From: Clostridia bacterium
GTDB lineage: Bacteria; Bacillota; Clostridia; Christensenellales; Borkfalkiaceae
Length of the DNA: 64,000 nucleotides
NCBI GenBank assembly: GCA_017473605.1
Contig: JAFUKM010000001.1
Span: 1-64,000, forward strand
Direction of reading: 5' to 3'
A model generated the notes under the pieces. It saw only the letters and a program-made list of their open reading frames with translations. It made no database searches and was not told where the DNA came from. The stretch's first letter is position 1; the number at the start of each line of letters is the position of its first letter. Positions 15,752 through 24,552 of this stretch are shown one piece after another. Both the position numbers and the translations under genes were made by a program.

Positions 15752-16474
15752 ATGAAAACGGAAGGAAGAAACGCAGTTATAGAGCTGTTGAAAACAGGAA
15801 AAAATATTGATAAGTTGCTCATTGAAAAGGGGGCGCAAGGTTCCGTTTCGATGATTTTTGCCGAGGCGAGAAAACGCAATATTCGCGTACAGTTTGTGGA
15901 CAAGCAGGTCTTGGATAAAGAGAGTGTTTCCCGTCGTCATCAAGGGGTTATCGCGTTTACCACCGATTACGAATACTACGATTTGGACGAGATTATCGGC
16001 GAGAAAAAGAGCGAAAAAGGCGGGTTTATCGTGCTTTGCGACGGGATTGAAGACGTGCATAATCTCGGCAGTATTTTGCGTGTGGCGGAGTGCGCGGGCG
16101 CGGACGGCGTCGTGATTCCCCGTTCTTCCAGCGCGTCGGTAACCGAGAGCGTTATCCGCATTTCCGCAGGCGCGGCGGAGCATATGAAGGTGGCGAAGGT
16201 GTCCAATTTGAACCAAGCGGTGGAAACGCTGCAAAAAAACGGGTATTGGGTATACGCGCTCGAAGCGGGCGGAGAAGATATTTACAAGGAAAAATTCGAA
16301 GGGAACGTGGCGCTCGTCGTCGGTGGAGAAGATAGCGGCGTGAAGCGTTTGACCAAGGAAAAGTGCGATAAGACGTTGTCGATTCCCCTGCAAGGGAAAG
16401 TAAATTCGCTCAATGCTTCGGTGGCGCTCGGTATCGCCGCGTACGAAGTGGTGAGAAACCGCATTGGCGGTTAA
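15752..16474 (+). CDS. rlmB: 23S rRNA (guanosine-2'-O)-methyltransferase RlmB, TrmH/SpoU family
   Basis: This 240-aa protein has the SpoU methyltransferase core with its trefoil-knot motifs: LCDGIEDVHNLGSILRVAE, LVVGGEDSGVKRL and IPLQGKVNSLNASVALGIA. The N-terminal substrate-binding domain includes EGRNAVIELL and SRRHQGVIAF. It methylates the ribose of a guanosine in the 23S peptidyl-transferase region. The ATG at 15752 has AAAGGAAC upstream and lies 10 bp after mrnC. sigH follows after 11 bp. Confidence 0.93.
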   Translation: MKTEGRNAVIELLKTGKNIDKLLIEKGAQGSVSMIFAEARKRNIRVQFVDKQVLDKESVSRRHQGVIAFTTDYEYYDLDEIIGEKKSEKGGFIVLCDGIEDVHNLGSILRVAECAGADGVVIPRSSSASVTESVIRISAGAAEHMKVAKVSNLNQAVETLQKNGYWVYALEAGGEDIYKEKFEGNVALVVGGEDSGVKRLTKEKCDKTLSIPLQGKVNSLNASVALGIAAYEVVRNRIGG

Positions 16475-16485
16475 AAAGGATAAGT

Positions 16486-17091
16486 ATGCAAGACGAGAAA
16501 AAACCATTACAACAGGAAACGGACGAAACGCTCGTTTTGTTGGCGCAAAGCGGGGAGAAGGCGGCGGAAGCGGAGTTGTTGCTTCGATACCGCAATCTCG
16601 TGCGCTTTTACGCGCGGAAATTTTTTCTTGTCGGCGGAGAGACCGAAGACTTGATTCAAGAGGGTATGATTGGTTTATATCAAGCCGTAGGCAGTTTCAA
16701 AACGGACGGCTCGGACAAGCGCAGTTTCAAAAAGTTTGCCTCCCTTTGCGTGTGGCGGCAAATTATCGACGCCGTAAAAGTGGCGGCGGGGAAGAAGAAC
16801 GAACCGTTGAAAGATTACGTATCGATTGCGGAAGAGAACGTTGCGTTTGCCAAGCTCGACCCCGAAGAAAGTGTGATTTTGAACGATGACAGAAAGGAAT
16901 TGAACGAACGGATGTCCCGTATTTTGACGGATACCGAGTTTAAAGTGTTTACGATGTATATGGACGGCAGGAGCTGTTCGGAAATATGTGAAATTACGGG
17001 TAAGGGGTATAAGAGCGTGGACAACGCCATACAGCGTAGCAAGCAAAAGCTCCGCAAAGCCTTACAAAGCGACGAGAACAAAGGAGAGTAA
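16486..17091 (+). CDS. sigH: RNA polymerase sporulation sigma factor SigH
   Basis: This 201-aa sigma-70 family protein matches SigH, which directs transcription at the onset of sporulation. Region 2 is intact (ETEDLIQEGMIGLYQAVGSFK, then FKKFASLCVWRQIIDAVK) and region 4 is seen in LTDTEFKVFTMYMDGRSCSEICEITG, continuing into KSVDNAIQRSKQKLR. The identification rests on sequence and on the conserved mrnC-rlmB-sigH synteny. The ribosomal protein and secE/nusG genes that often follow sigH are replaced here by dnaX, 3 bp downstream. Confidence 0.92.
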   Translation: MQDEKKPLQQETDETLVLLAQSGEKAAEAELLLRYRNLVRFYARKFFLVGGETEDLIQEGMIGLYQAVGSFKTDGSDKRSFKKFASLCVWRQIIDAVKVAAGKKNEPLKDYVSIAEENVAFAKLDPEESVILNDDRKELNERMSRILTDTEFKVFTMYMDGRSCSEICEITGKGYKSVDNAIQRSKQKLRKALQSDENKGE

Positions 17092-17094
17092 CCT

Positions 17095-18819
17095 ATGGCA
17101 TATTTGGCGTTATACCGCGCGTTCCGCCCGACGAGTTTGAACGACGTCGTACGGCAGGAACATATCGTGACGGTGCTAAAAAATCAAATTGCGACGGGCA
17201 GAGTGGGGCACGCATATCTGTTTTGCGGACCGCGCGGTACGGGGAAAACGAGTATCGCAAAAATTTTTGCAATGTCTATCAACTGCGAAAACCCCGTAGA
17301 CGGGTCCCCTTGCGGAAAGTGTTTTGCTTGCCGCGCTTTATCCGACCCTGCCAATTTGGATATTTCCGAAATCGACGCCGCATCCAATAACGGCGTGGAC
17401 GAGATGCGCGATTTGCGCGAAAAGGTGCAATATCCCCCCGTTGCGGGCAAATATAAAGTATACATCATCGACGAGGTTCATATGCTTTCGCCGGGCGCTT
17501 TCAACGCGCTTTTAAAAACGTTGGAAGAACCGCCTGCGCACGCGGTGTTTATTCTTGCAACGACGGAATCGGCAAAAATTCCCGCGACCATTTTATCCCG
17601 TTGTATGCGTTTCGATTTTAAGCTGATTCCCCAAGCGGATTTGGAAGAAAGACTCCGTTACGTATTCGACAGTATCGGTAAAAAATACGAATCGGAAGCG
17701 ATTTCGGCGATAGCAAGGGCGGGCGCAGGAAGCGTACGAGATATGCTCTCGATAGCGGATACCTGCGTATCGTATGCGAGCGGAACGCTGACGTACGCCG
17801 ACGTTACCACCGTGCTTGGCGGTGCGGATTTTTCGGGCGTGGCGGCGTTTTGCGAAGCGGTGCTTTGCGGAAATGCGGGCGAAGCGTTCGAACGCGCGGA
17901 AGCCTTCCTTGCGGCAGGAAAGAGCGTTGGCGTGCTTGTGAAAGACGTGATGAATTTTCTCAATTCTTGCGCGGTGGCGAAAATTTGTCGGGACGGAAAG
18001 AATATTCTTGCGTTACCCGATAGCAACTACGCGGAAGTATTGCGCGTGGCAAAGGCAGCGGACGGACACGGCTTGCTCCGCGCGAGTGAGATTTTTGCGG
18101 AAGTGGAGCAAACGCTTAAATATTCCGCTTCTCCCCGTATTCTTTTCGAAACGGCGGTCTTGAAAGCGAGTATGCCCAAAAACGATTACGATATCGAAGC
18201 GCTCCTTACCCGTATCGCCGCTTTGGAAAAGAGATTGGAGGACGGTGCGATTGTACAAGCGGCGACAACACCCGTAGAAAAAGAACCTGAGCCGACGGTG
18301 GCGGCGAAACCCGTGGAAAGGGTTATAGAGAAACCGTTGGTAAAGGAAAGCGTTGCGCCTGAAATGGAAGCGCCGCCCGACGAAGAAGAAACGGGCGGAA
18401 ACGTGTATTTCGACGAAGGATTCCTACCCCAAAAGAAAACGGTGGAAAAGCCTACGGTTGCGACTACTTCTACGCCTACGGTAAAAACGGGTGTGAAAGG
18501 GGACGCAAAATCGGTGTTCGGCACGTTTTTGCGTTCGCTGCGGAAAACGGGCAAAAGCGGCGTGCTGTTTGCGATTTGTATGGATTTGGAGTATGCGTAC
18601 GAAGGGGATACGTTCACGTTCTATACAGACAGCGAAACTATATACAATTCGCTCGTGAAACCCGAACATTATCCCATTATAAAGGCTTCGTTCGAGGGGA
18701 TAGGCGTTGCGGAGAGCGGATTTGCAATCAAGCTCCGCGGCAAGGCGGCGGATACGTTCAATCGGGATTTGGACGCATTGAAACAGACTTTTAACGGCGT
18801 GAAAATCGACGTAAAATAA
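17095..18819 (+). CDS. dnaX: DNA polymerase III subunit gamma/tau
   Basis: This 574-aa clamp-loader ATPase begins YLALYRAFRPTSLNDVVRQE. Walker A is FCGPRGTGKTSIAKIFA, the zinc-binding cysteines are in SPCGKCFACRAL, Walker B is VYIIDEVHMLS, and TTESAKIPATILSRC contains the sensor and arginine finger. After the AAA+ and collar domains comes a Pro/Glu/Lys-rich linker (about residues 390-470) and a tau-like C-terminal domain. It loads the beta clamp and links the polymerase cores. No obvious programmed-frameshift slippery run is visible. It lies 3 bp after sigH and 27 bp before ybaB. Confidence 0.96.
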   Translation: MAYLALYRAFRPTSLNDVVRQEHIVTVLKNQIATGRVGHAYLFCGPRGTGKTSIAKIFAMSINCENPVDGSPCGKCFACRALSDPANLDISEIDAASNNGVDEMRDLREKVQYPPVAGKYKVYIIDEVHMLSPGAFNALLKTLEEPPAHAVFILATTESAKIPATILSRCMRFDFKLIPQADLEERLRYVFDSIGKKYESEAISAIARAGAGSVRDMLSIADTCVSYASGTLTYADVTTVLGGADFSGVAAFCEAVLCGNAGEAFERAEAFLAAGKSVGVLVKDVMNFLNSCAVAKICRDGKNILALPDSNYAEVLRVAKAADGHGLLRASEIFAEVEQTLKYSASPRILFETAVLKASMPKNDYDIEALLTRIAALEKRLEDGAIVQAATTPVEKEPEPTVAAKPVERVIEKPLVKESVAPEMEAPPDEEETGGNVYFDEGFLPQKKTVEKPTVATTSTPTVKTGVKGDAKSVFGTFLRSLRKTGKSGVLFAICMDLEYAYEGDTFTFYTDSETIYNSLVKPEHYPIIKASFEGIGVAESGFAIKLRGKAADTFNRDLDALKQTFNGVKIDVK

Positions 18820-18846
18820 CGGAAGTATTATTCGGAGGAAAAAGAA

Positions 18847-19179
18847 ATGGCAAATTTCAAAGGCGGAAACAACAACATGCAAAATTTGATGCGTCAAGCG
18901 CAAAAGATGCAGGAAGAAATGGAAAAGACAGCGGAGCTTTTAGACGATTGGGAAATTGTCGGCACGGCGGCAAGCGAAGCGGTAGTTGTGTATATGAACG
19001 CGAAAAAGATTATTAACGGTATCGAACTCGACGAAAGCGTCGTAGACCCTACCGACGTGGAAATGTTGGAAGATTTGATTATGGCGGCTATCAACGACGG
19101 GTATGCGAAAGCGGACAAGGTATACGAAGAAAAGATGGGTAAGTACGGGAACATGGGCGCTCTCGGCGGTATGCTTTAA
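18847..19179 (+). CDS. ebfC: YbaB/EbfC family nucleoid-associated protein
   Basis: This 110-aa protein has the family core: MQNLMRQAQKMQEEMEKTAELL, then GTAASEAVVVYMNAKKIINGIELDESVVDP and MLEDLIMAAINDGYAKADKVYEEKM. YbaB proteins are DNA-binding dimers associated with the nucleoid. The dnaX-ybaB-recR order is conserved across bacteria and confirms the assignment. GGAGGAAAAAGAA precedes the ATG. Confidence 0.95.
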   Translation: MANFKGGNNNMQNLMRQAQKMQEEMEKTAELLDDWEIVGTAASEAVVVYMNAKKIINGIELDESVVDPTDVEMLEDLIMAAINDGYAKADKVYEEKMGKYGNMGALGGML

Positions 19180-19261
19180 GCGGTGAGCCACCGCTGGCGC
19201 GTCTTGCTATCTCTCGGTAGTGCTTGTATGTAGCGTTATCGTGAACATAAAAGGAAGCAGT

Positions 19262-19855
19262 ATGGATATATTTATTGAACCGATAGGGAAACTCGTCAAC
19301 GAGTTTTCCAAATTGCCCGGAGTGGGCAAAAAAACGGCGCAACGGTACGCCTATAAAGTGATTGATATGAGCGAAGCGGAAGCGCGTGCTTTTGCCGACG
19401 CGATTATCGGCGTGAAACGCAAGGTAAAATATTGCAAAGTGTGCGGCAATTTTACCGAAGACGACGAGTGCTCGATTTGCCGTATACGGGATAAGAGCGT
19501 GATTTGCGTGGTAAAAGAACCCAAGGACGTGGCGGCGATTGAAAAGCTGCGCGAATTCAAGGGCGTATACCACGTTTTACACGGCGTTATCGACCCCCTT
19601 TCGGGGGTTGGTCCTAACGATATCCGCATACGGGAGCTGCTTGCCCGTTTGCAAACGGGGGAAGTTAAGGAAGTTATTGTGGCGACCAATCCCGACGTTT
19701 CGGGGGACGCGACGGCGATGTATCTTGCCAAACTTATCAAGCCGTTGGATATCAAAGTAACGCGCTTGGCGCACGGTATTCCAGTCGGCTCGGAAATCGA
19801 ATACACCGACGACGTAACGCTTGCGCGTGCGTTTGTGGAGAGAAATCTTTTATAA
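19262..19855 (+). CDS. recR: Recombination mediator protein RecR
   Basis: This 197-aa protein works with RecO (and RecF) to load RecA at gaps. It has the N-terminal helix-hairpin-helix (LPGVGKKTAQRYAYKV), a four-cysteine zinc finger (CKVCGNFTEDDECSIC), the Toprim domain (VVKEPKDVAAIEKL, then VIVATNPDVSGDATAMYLAK) and the C-terminal Walker-like LARGIPVG-type segment, here LAHGIPVGSEIEYTDDVTL. The start at 19262 follows AAAGGAAGCAGT. A terminator follows directly. Confidence 0.97.
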   Translation: MDIFIEPIGKLVNEFSKLPGVGKKTAQRYAYKVIDMSEAEARAFADAIIGVKRKVKYCKVCGNFTEDDECSICRIRDKSVICVVKEPKDVAAIEKLREFKGVYHVLHGVIDPLSGVGPNDIRIRELLARLQTGEVKEVIVATNPDVSGDATAMYLAKLIKPLDIKVTRLAHGIPVGSEIEYTDDVTLARAFVERNLL

Positions 19856-19870
19856 ATTCAATAAATAGTA

Positions 19871-19903
19871 AACCCGCAAGCCAATTCGGCTTGCGGGTTT
19901 TTC
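19871..19903 (+). terminator. Terminator of the sigH-dnaX-ybaB-recR transcript
   Basis: A perfect 12-bp stem AACCCGCAAGCC/GGCTTGCGGGTT with a 5-nt loop and T-run. The spoVAC promoter -35 element begins in the last bases of the T-run region. Confidence 0.92.
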
Positions 19904-19933
19904 GTATATTTTTTGTAAAATGCAGACAAACTG
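19903..19933 (+). promoter_or_regulatory. Forespore sigma-G-like promoter of spoVAC
   Basis: CGTATA (19903-19908), 18 bp, then CAAACTG (19927-19933). This fits the sigma-G -35 consensus GHATR, its 17-18-bp spacing and partly its -10 CATNNTA. An identical arrangement precedes spoVAD and a near-identical one precedes spoVAE. Confidence 0.65.
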
Positions 19934-19938
19934 TACGT

Positions 19939-20058
19939 ATGACGGAAAAGATAAAAATTTATGAAAACGACGGCAGGTCGCGCGAAGAAAAGGAAACGTG
20001 TTTTCCCTTGGCGAAAACGGAAGAAACGCGAAAAACGAAAGGGGTAAGTACGAGATGA
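19939..20058 (+). CDS. Possible 39-aa leaderless ORF coupled to spoVAC
   Basis: An ATG 5 bp after the sigma-G-like -10 element opens a 39-codon frame rich in Lys, Glu, Arg and Thr (MTEKIKIYENDGRSREEKE...). It closes with TGA overlapping the spoVAC ATG (ATGA). There is no ribosome binding site, so it would be read only as a leaderless message. No family is recognised. The stop-start overlap and the position favour a real coupled peptide, but chance is not excluded. Confidence 0.35.
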   Translation: MTEKIKIYENDGRSREEKETCFPLAKTEETRKTKGVSTR

Positions 20059-20507
20059 CGGGTAAAAACAGACAAAACTATAATAAGAATTACGTGGCGT
20101 ACGTACACTCGTTCGACCCACCCACGGAGCATTTTAAAAACTGTTTCCGCGCGTTTATGGTCGGGGGATTGATTTGCTGTATCGGGCAATTTTTGCGGTA
20201 TATTCTCGAATTTGCGTTCGGGTTGCAAGGCGACGAGCTTGCAGGAACGGTAAGCGTGATTTTGATATTTTTGGGGACGCTTTTGACGGGGCTTGGCGTA
20301 TACGATAGAATCGGCAAAAATGCGGGTGCAGGCTCTATCGTTCCGATTACGGGGTTCGCCAATTCGGTGGCTTCGCCTGCCATTGAATTTAAGACGGAAG
20401 GTATGGTGTACGGTATGGCTGCGAAGATGTTTATCGTCGCAGGACCGATTATTGTGTTCGGCGTATTAGCCGGGACGGTTGTGGGGATAATTTATCTATT
20501 TTTATAG
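20055..20507 (+). CDS. spoVAC: Stage V sporulation protein AC, dipicolinate channel subunit
   Basis: This 150-aa membrane protein begins with a hydrophilic YVAYVHSFDPPTEHFKN segment typical of SpoVAC. It is followed by FMVGGLICCIGQFLRYIL and further membrane helices, with the glycine-rich AGAGSIVPITGFANSV signature of the SpoVAC/SpoVAE family. In the forespore inner membrane it forms the mechanosensitive channel that moves dipicolinic acid. SpoVAC is normally followed directly by spoVAD and spoVAE. Here they lie 20.7 and 24.3 kb downstream, behind their own promoters of the same type. Confidence 0.93.
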   Translation: MTGKNRQNYNKNYVAYVHSFDPPTEHFKNCFRAFMVGGLICCIGQFLRYILEFAFGLQGDELAGTVSVILIFLGTLLTGLGVYDRIGKNAGAGSIVPITGFANSVASPAIEFKTEGMVYGMAAKMFIVAGPIIVFGVLAGTVVGIIYLFL

Positions 20508-20684
20508 TTAAAATTACTTTATATAATAATGAAAAGTTAGAAATTGTTAAACTGCTTGTTAAATATCGTCATTTACAATAATGACGGGCGATGATAAAAT
20601 GTATAGTGTAAAAGTGTATCCTTGTCGGAAAAGCTTTTGCGCTATATATTTTTTTTGAAAAGGGAAGAAAAGGAGAGTAATGCT

Positions 20685-23600
20685 ATGAAACATTGGAGAA
20701 AAGCATTAACTTGCGGTTTGATGGGTATCGCAGCCGTTTGTTTTTCCGTTTTCGGGGTTGTCTTGCAGCCCGCAAACGCATTGGACGGCGGTATTACGTA
20801 TACGGGAAACGATTTTTACTGGCAAAAGGTAGACGGCGTAGCGAACGATAGCACGACGTCGACGATGTACGTCAATTCGCCAAAAGAAACGAGCGAGGGC
20901 GGTTGGAAAGCCGTAGGCAGAAGCGCGGCGATTGGGGGAAATTCCACCATTGAGATTTCCATAACGGGAAATATTACCAAGGGATATGATACCAATGGCG
21001 TCGAACAAACCTATTGGGGATATAATTGGATTATTTTCCAAGATACGTCCGAATTGTTTGCGAATACGTCCGATAATATGCTTACTTCTGCGGAGTGGAC
21101 GCCTAGACGCGTACGCGATACGGACGGCGACGAAAAGAGCGATATGCCGGCCAATTCCGCAGGAAACTGGTTGGCGATTGCGTTCGGAAGCTCGGAAGGC
21201 GGCGTAAATTTATATGAGTGCGATAGCGGCGTCGTAACGAAAAAGGCGACGATAGCGACGGAAAATTACAGTACTTATCAAAAAACGGCGACTATTGTTA
21301 TCAGTACGACGGATACGGCGACCGGCGTAACGTTGGCAATCGATTACATCGTAGACAGCACTACGTACACGTACGTACATACCAGTGAAAACAATGCCCT
21401 TTGGGGGGAACAAACGTTTACTATCGGATATTTGGGCAACGCAACGTGCGCGTCGGGTTCGAGCGGCGAAACGTTTACTTATACGGCAAACGTTATTTCC
21501 GCGTCTTCGTCCAACGTTTACAAAAGCTATAACGCGTTGGCGGAGTCGGATTGGGTAAAAACGACGAATATCGAAACGACGGGGAGCGCTTTGCGCGTAA
21601 AAGCGCCTAGCCGTCCTACGGGCACAACGGACGTATTCGAGTCTTATGCGGAAACCGGACAGGTGGGAGGCAATTCCACCATCGATTTGACGATGACGGG
21701 TACGATTAAGCGGGGTACGGATTGGGAAGCAGACGAACCGCTTTGGGCGTACGATTGGATTTTATTTAAGAATACCAACAAAAATTCAGGGTGTGAGTGG
21801 CATCCTGCGAAGCTGAACAGCTATCAAGCGGGGGAAAATGAAAACTGGATTGCATTTGCTTTCGGCGCGTCGGTTGCTTCGGTAGATAAAGAAAACGGCG
21901 TACCCGCGGGCGCGGCGTTGTACGAGTGTAACAACGGGGTGATTACGCCCGTGGCGATTCACTCGGAAGATTGGAAAGGCACGGCATCGGCGGAAGGGTA
22001 TATGAGCGGTTACGACGTATGGTACACGTACGCGCAAACCACGCATATTAAAATTACGACGAAAGATACCGATACGGGCGTGTTCGTCAAGTTGACGTAT
22101 TACGCTTGCGATTATAAGGGTGGTGAAGGTATTACGCAAACGGGGTATGTATACGAATATACGTACGTGAGCACGAATACCAATCTTTGGGGCGACCAAA
22201 GCTACGTTATCGGGCATTACGGCAACGGTGCGTTTAACGATACGGAAAATTATTCGTACGATATCCGTATTATGAATTCGCCGTCTACCAAGACGAACAA
22301 CGTTGCGGGCGACCCCGACCAATGGGCGTTGCAAGAAAGCGTAAACGCCACTAACGTAACGTTTTTAGGCGACGACGGTATGCGTTTTGGGTCGGAAACG
22401 ACCACGACGGCGATGATGTTGAAAAAGAACGTAAAAGCTGATTCGACGATGACGTTTACGATTTATGGGAATTCTCCAAAGAGTAATACCACTTGGGCGA
22501 ATATGTTTATCGTTTTCAAAAATACAAGCGAAACGTTAGAAGCAGATATCGTACAAAAATATATTAAAGACGGATATAGTAATGCCAATGATAATTGGAT
22601 GGCGCTATATTTTGGTTCTAATTTTGATTCTGACGACAATGGTACAAGGGATTTTGGATTATACGAGTGTAAAAACGGAGAACTATCGTTTACTGATTAT
22701 ACAGGGTGCGCACCGTATTGGGTTAGCGGTTATGCTTGTTGGTATTTGGGAGATAATCAAACAACGAATATCACGATTGTAACCGAAGATACCGACACAG
22801 GAGTAGAAGTCTCAATTGCTTATACTGCATCGGGGTGTACGCACGCAAATACTGTAAATACGGACGGTACAAGTGAAAGATATGAATATAACATTTCGTA
22901 CACTTCCGATAATACGGCTTTGCGTGGGGATTACGGGGTATCCGTGGGTTGTTACGCGCAGATGAACGATAGTGAATACATTGACCTTAAGAATATGGCT
23001 GTGTATGAAAAGGGTATCGACCAAACTGCTGTTGGCGCAACGAAGAGCGGTATGTACGTGCAAGACGTACGCGGGGCGTCTTTGAGTATGGACGGCGACG
23101 TAGCCGTGAACTTCTATGTGGCGCTCGCTCCTATCGTTTGGAAAGACGCCGAAGCGCAAGTGGATATCTATATGGATAATCAGCTGTATGCTTCTTCCTT
23201 CTTGGAAGATATCGAAAAGGACGCGCTGACCAATTATTACAGAGTGTCTTGCGGCGTTCCGCCGAAAGATTATCAAAAAACGCTGCGCGTGGTGTTATCG
23301 CTTCGGGAAAACAGGTACGTGATTTACGAAGGGCAGGTTATTACGAAGTATATCGATTCGGCGAAAACCACGTACGGAAGCGCGACGGACGAAGCGGGAA
23401 AAGCTACCTATAACGCCGTTTTGGCTTTGGAAGATTATTGTAAAGCGGCAAGAGAATATTTCTCGCCCGACGAAGTGACGGAAGAAGAGAAGGTTGCGGA
23501 TACAGACGTGGACGTAAGCGGCGTAACGGAAAGCGCGCCGATGGAGTATACCGTTTGGAATACCGATAACGAGGATATGTCGTATAAAGATTTTGCGTTC

Positions 23601-24020
23601 AACAGCGTAACGCTTGTGTTGGAAACGGAAACAACTTTCCGTTTGTACGTCTACACGAACAAAATCGAAAAGTATAACGTATCGCTTTATATGGGTACGC
23701 CGCCCGAAACGCTTATCGACGAGTTTATTACTCAAAGCGAGGCACAGGCTTGGCAACACGCAGATTGGATAGAATCGAAAGACGGATATTCGTATTACTA
23801 TGTAGAAATATCGGGTATAGCCGTCAGCGATTTAGATAAAAAATTTGCCATTACGGTAGAAAATAAGGTCGATTTCAGCAGATGTACTTATACGTGTAGC
23901 GTTTACAATTATATGCGCACGGTATTTAAGAAAAATACGGACGCGGCACTTGTCAAGCTTTTGAAATATATGTACGTATATCATCAACAAGCCACGGCGT
24001 ATAACGTGGCAAATGCGTAA
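20685..24020 (+). CDS. Large secreted protein with three related modules, unknown function
   Basis: This 1111-aa protein has a signal peptide with cleavage expected after ANA (residue 32). Three copies of a module of about 240-260 residues follow. Each starts around GGNSTIEISITGNI and includes WIIFQDTSE, NWLAIAFGSS, LYECDSGVV and a closing WGEQTFTIGYLGN-type segment. They look like concanavalin-like beta-sandwiches. The C-terminal 270 residues form different domains, including NFYVALAPIVWKDAEAQVDIY and two helical KAAREYF/KLLKYMYVYHQQA-type ends. No sorting signal or membrane anchor is visible at the C-terminus. AAGGAGAG precedes the ATG. A role in carbohydrate binding at the cell surface is inferred only from the neighbouring sugar importer. 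Confidence 0.65.
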   Translation: MKHWRKALTCGLMGIAAVCFSVFGVVLQPANALDGGITYTGNDFYWQKVDGVANDSTTSTMYVNSPKETSEGGWKAVGRSAAIGGNSTIEISITGNITKGYDTNGVEQTYWGYNWIIFQDTSELFANTSDNMLTSAEWTPRRVRDTDGDEKSDMPANSAGNWLAIAFGSSEGGVNLYECDSGVVTKKATIATENYSTYQKTATIVISTTDTATGVTLAIDYIVDSTTYTYVHTSENNALWGEQTFTIGYLGNATCASGSSGETFTYTANVISASSSNVYKSYNALAESDWVKTTNIETTGSALRVKAPSRPTGTTDVFESYAETGQVGGNSTIDLTMTGTIKRGTDWEADEPLWAYDWILFKNTNKNSGCEWHPAKLNSYQAGENENWIAFAFGASVASVDKENGVPAGAALYECNNGVITPVAIHSEDWKGTASAEGYMSGYDVWYTYAQTTHIKITTKDTDTGVFVKLTYYACDYKGGEGITQTGYVYEYTYVSTNTNLWGDQSYVIGHYGNGAFNDTENYSYDIRIMNSPSTKTNNVAGDPDQWALQESVNATNVTFLGDDGMRFGSETTTTAMMLKKNVKADSTMTFTIYGNSPKSNTTWANMFIVFKNTSETLEADIVQKYIKDGYSNANDNWMALYFGSNFDSDDNGTRDFGLYECKNGELSFTDYTGCAPYWVSGYACWYLGDNQTTNITIVTEDTDTGVEVSIAYTASGCTHANTVNTDGTSERYEYNISYTSDNTALRGDYGVSVGCYAQMNDSEYIDLKNMAVYEKGIDQTAVGATKSGMYVQDVRGASLSMDGDVAVNFYVALAPIVWKDAEAQVDIYMDNQLYASSFLEDIEKDALTNYYRVSCGVPPKDYQKTLRVVLSLRENRYVIYEGQVITKYIDSAKTTYGSATDEAGKATYNAVLALEDYCKAAREYFSPDEVTEEEKVADTDVDVSGVTESAPMEYTVWNTDNEDMSYKDFAFNSVTLVLETETTFRLYVYTNKIEKYNVSLYMGTPPETLIDEFITQSEAQAWQHADWIESKDGYSYYYVEISGIAVSDLDKKFAITVENKVDFSRCTYTCSVYNYMRTVFKKNTDAALVKLLKYMYVYHQQATAYNVANA
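20800..22990 (+). repeat. Three diverged tandem modules of about 730 bp
   Basis: The repeats encode the beta-sandwich-like modules of the 1111-aa protein, at about 20800-21500, 21520-22290 and 22300-22990. The third unit (about 22440-22950) is visibly richer in A and T and uses different codons from the first two. Confidence 0.65.
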
Positions 24021-24034
24021 AAGGAGAGCGGAAA

Positions 24035-24178
24035 ATGGATAAGAAAACCTACGAAGAAGTACGTATTGAAATTTACCGCTTTAACGATGCGGAAGTACGG
24101 GCGGCAGATATTTTGGCAACTTCGCCCGGCTCTGATAATAACGAAACGCCCGGTATGGGGGAAGATATTTTCGGTTAA
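24035..24178 (+). CDS. Small 47-aa protein, unknown function
   Basis: This short gene has a good ribosome binding site (AAAGGAGAGC) 14 bp after the large secreted protein gene and 25 bp before a small lipoprotein gene. Its product reads MDKKTYEEVRIEIYRFNDAE, then VRAADILATSPGSDNNETPGMGEDIFG. It has no signal peptide or membrane helix. The pattern of a charged KxYxEVxIEIYRF segment followed by a D-I-L-A-T-S motif and a Gly/Asp/Asn-rich tail suggests a conserved small peptide family that accompanies surface proteins. I cannot assign a function. Confidence 0.6.
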   Translation: MDKKTYEEVRIEIYRFNDAEVRAADILATSPGSDNNETPGMGEDIFG

Positions 24179-24203
24179 AAACAATCGAAGGGAGAGCGTG
24201 CTT

Positions 24204-24488
24204 ATGAAAAAACTGTTAATAATGCTTATGGCGCTCTGCCTTTCGTTTGGCGCGTTCGGTTTCGTTGCTTGTAACGATAACGGCGACGATATTACGCCGC
24301 CTGCCAACGAACAAACGGACGGGGACAACGCCCAAAACGGCGATACCACGGACGGGGACAACGCTCAAAACGGTGATACCACGGACGGGGACAACGCCCA
24401 AGAAAGCGAAAACGGCGACGCTACGGAAGATAATCAAGAGCCGACTATTACGGGTAGACCGGGGGAATTGCCGATACTGCCCGTTTGA
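24204..24488 (+). CDS. Small acidic lipoprotein with DGDNAQNGDTT repeats
   Basis: This 94-aa protein has a lipoprotein signal peptide (lipobox FVAC, Cys23) followed by DNGDDITPP and a low-complexity, strongly acidic region made of 11-residue units DGDNAQNGDTT. The end is PTITGRPGELPILPV. It is probably a flexible surface stalk or charge layer rather than an enzyme. It is the last gene of the three-gene run that starts at 20685 and is followed by a bidirectional terminator. Confidence 0.7.
   Translation: MKKLLIMLMALCLSFGAFGFVACNDNGDDITPPANEQTDGDNAQNGDTTDGDNAQNGDTTDGDNAQESENGDATEDNQEPTITGRPGELPILPV
24318..24401 (+). repeat. 33-bp tandem repeat, about 2.5 copies
   Basis: Units at 24318-24350, 24351-24383 and a partial third to 24401 differ by only a few bases, so copy number could vary by slippage. 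Each encodes DGDNAQNGDTT. Confidence 0.85.
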
Positions 24489-24510
24489 CGAAAGAAAAAA
24501 GGATAAGAAG

Positions 24511-24543
24511 AAACCGCCGCGGTTTGCACCGCGGCGGTTTTTC
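24511..24543. terminator. Bidirectional terminator between the lipoprotein and AraC genes
   Basis: A perfect 13-bp stem AAACCGCCGCGGT/ACCGCGGCGGTTT with a 4-nt loop. T-rich sequence follows on both strands. Confidence 0.9.
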
Positions 24544-24552
24544 TATACGGAA

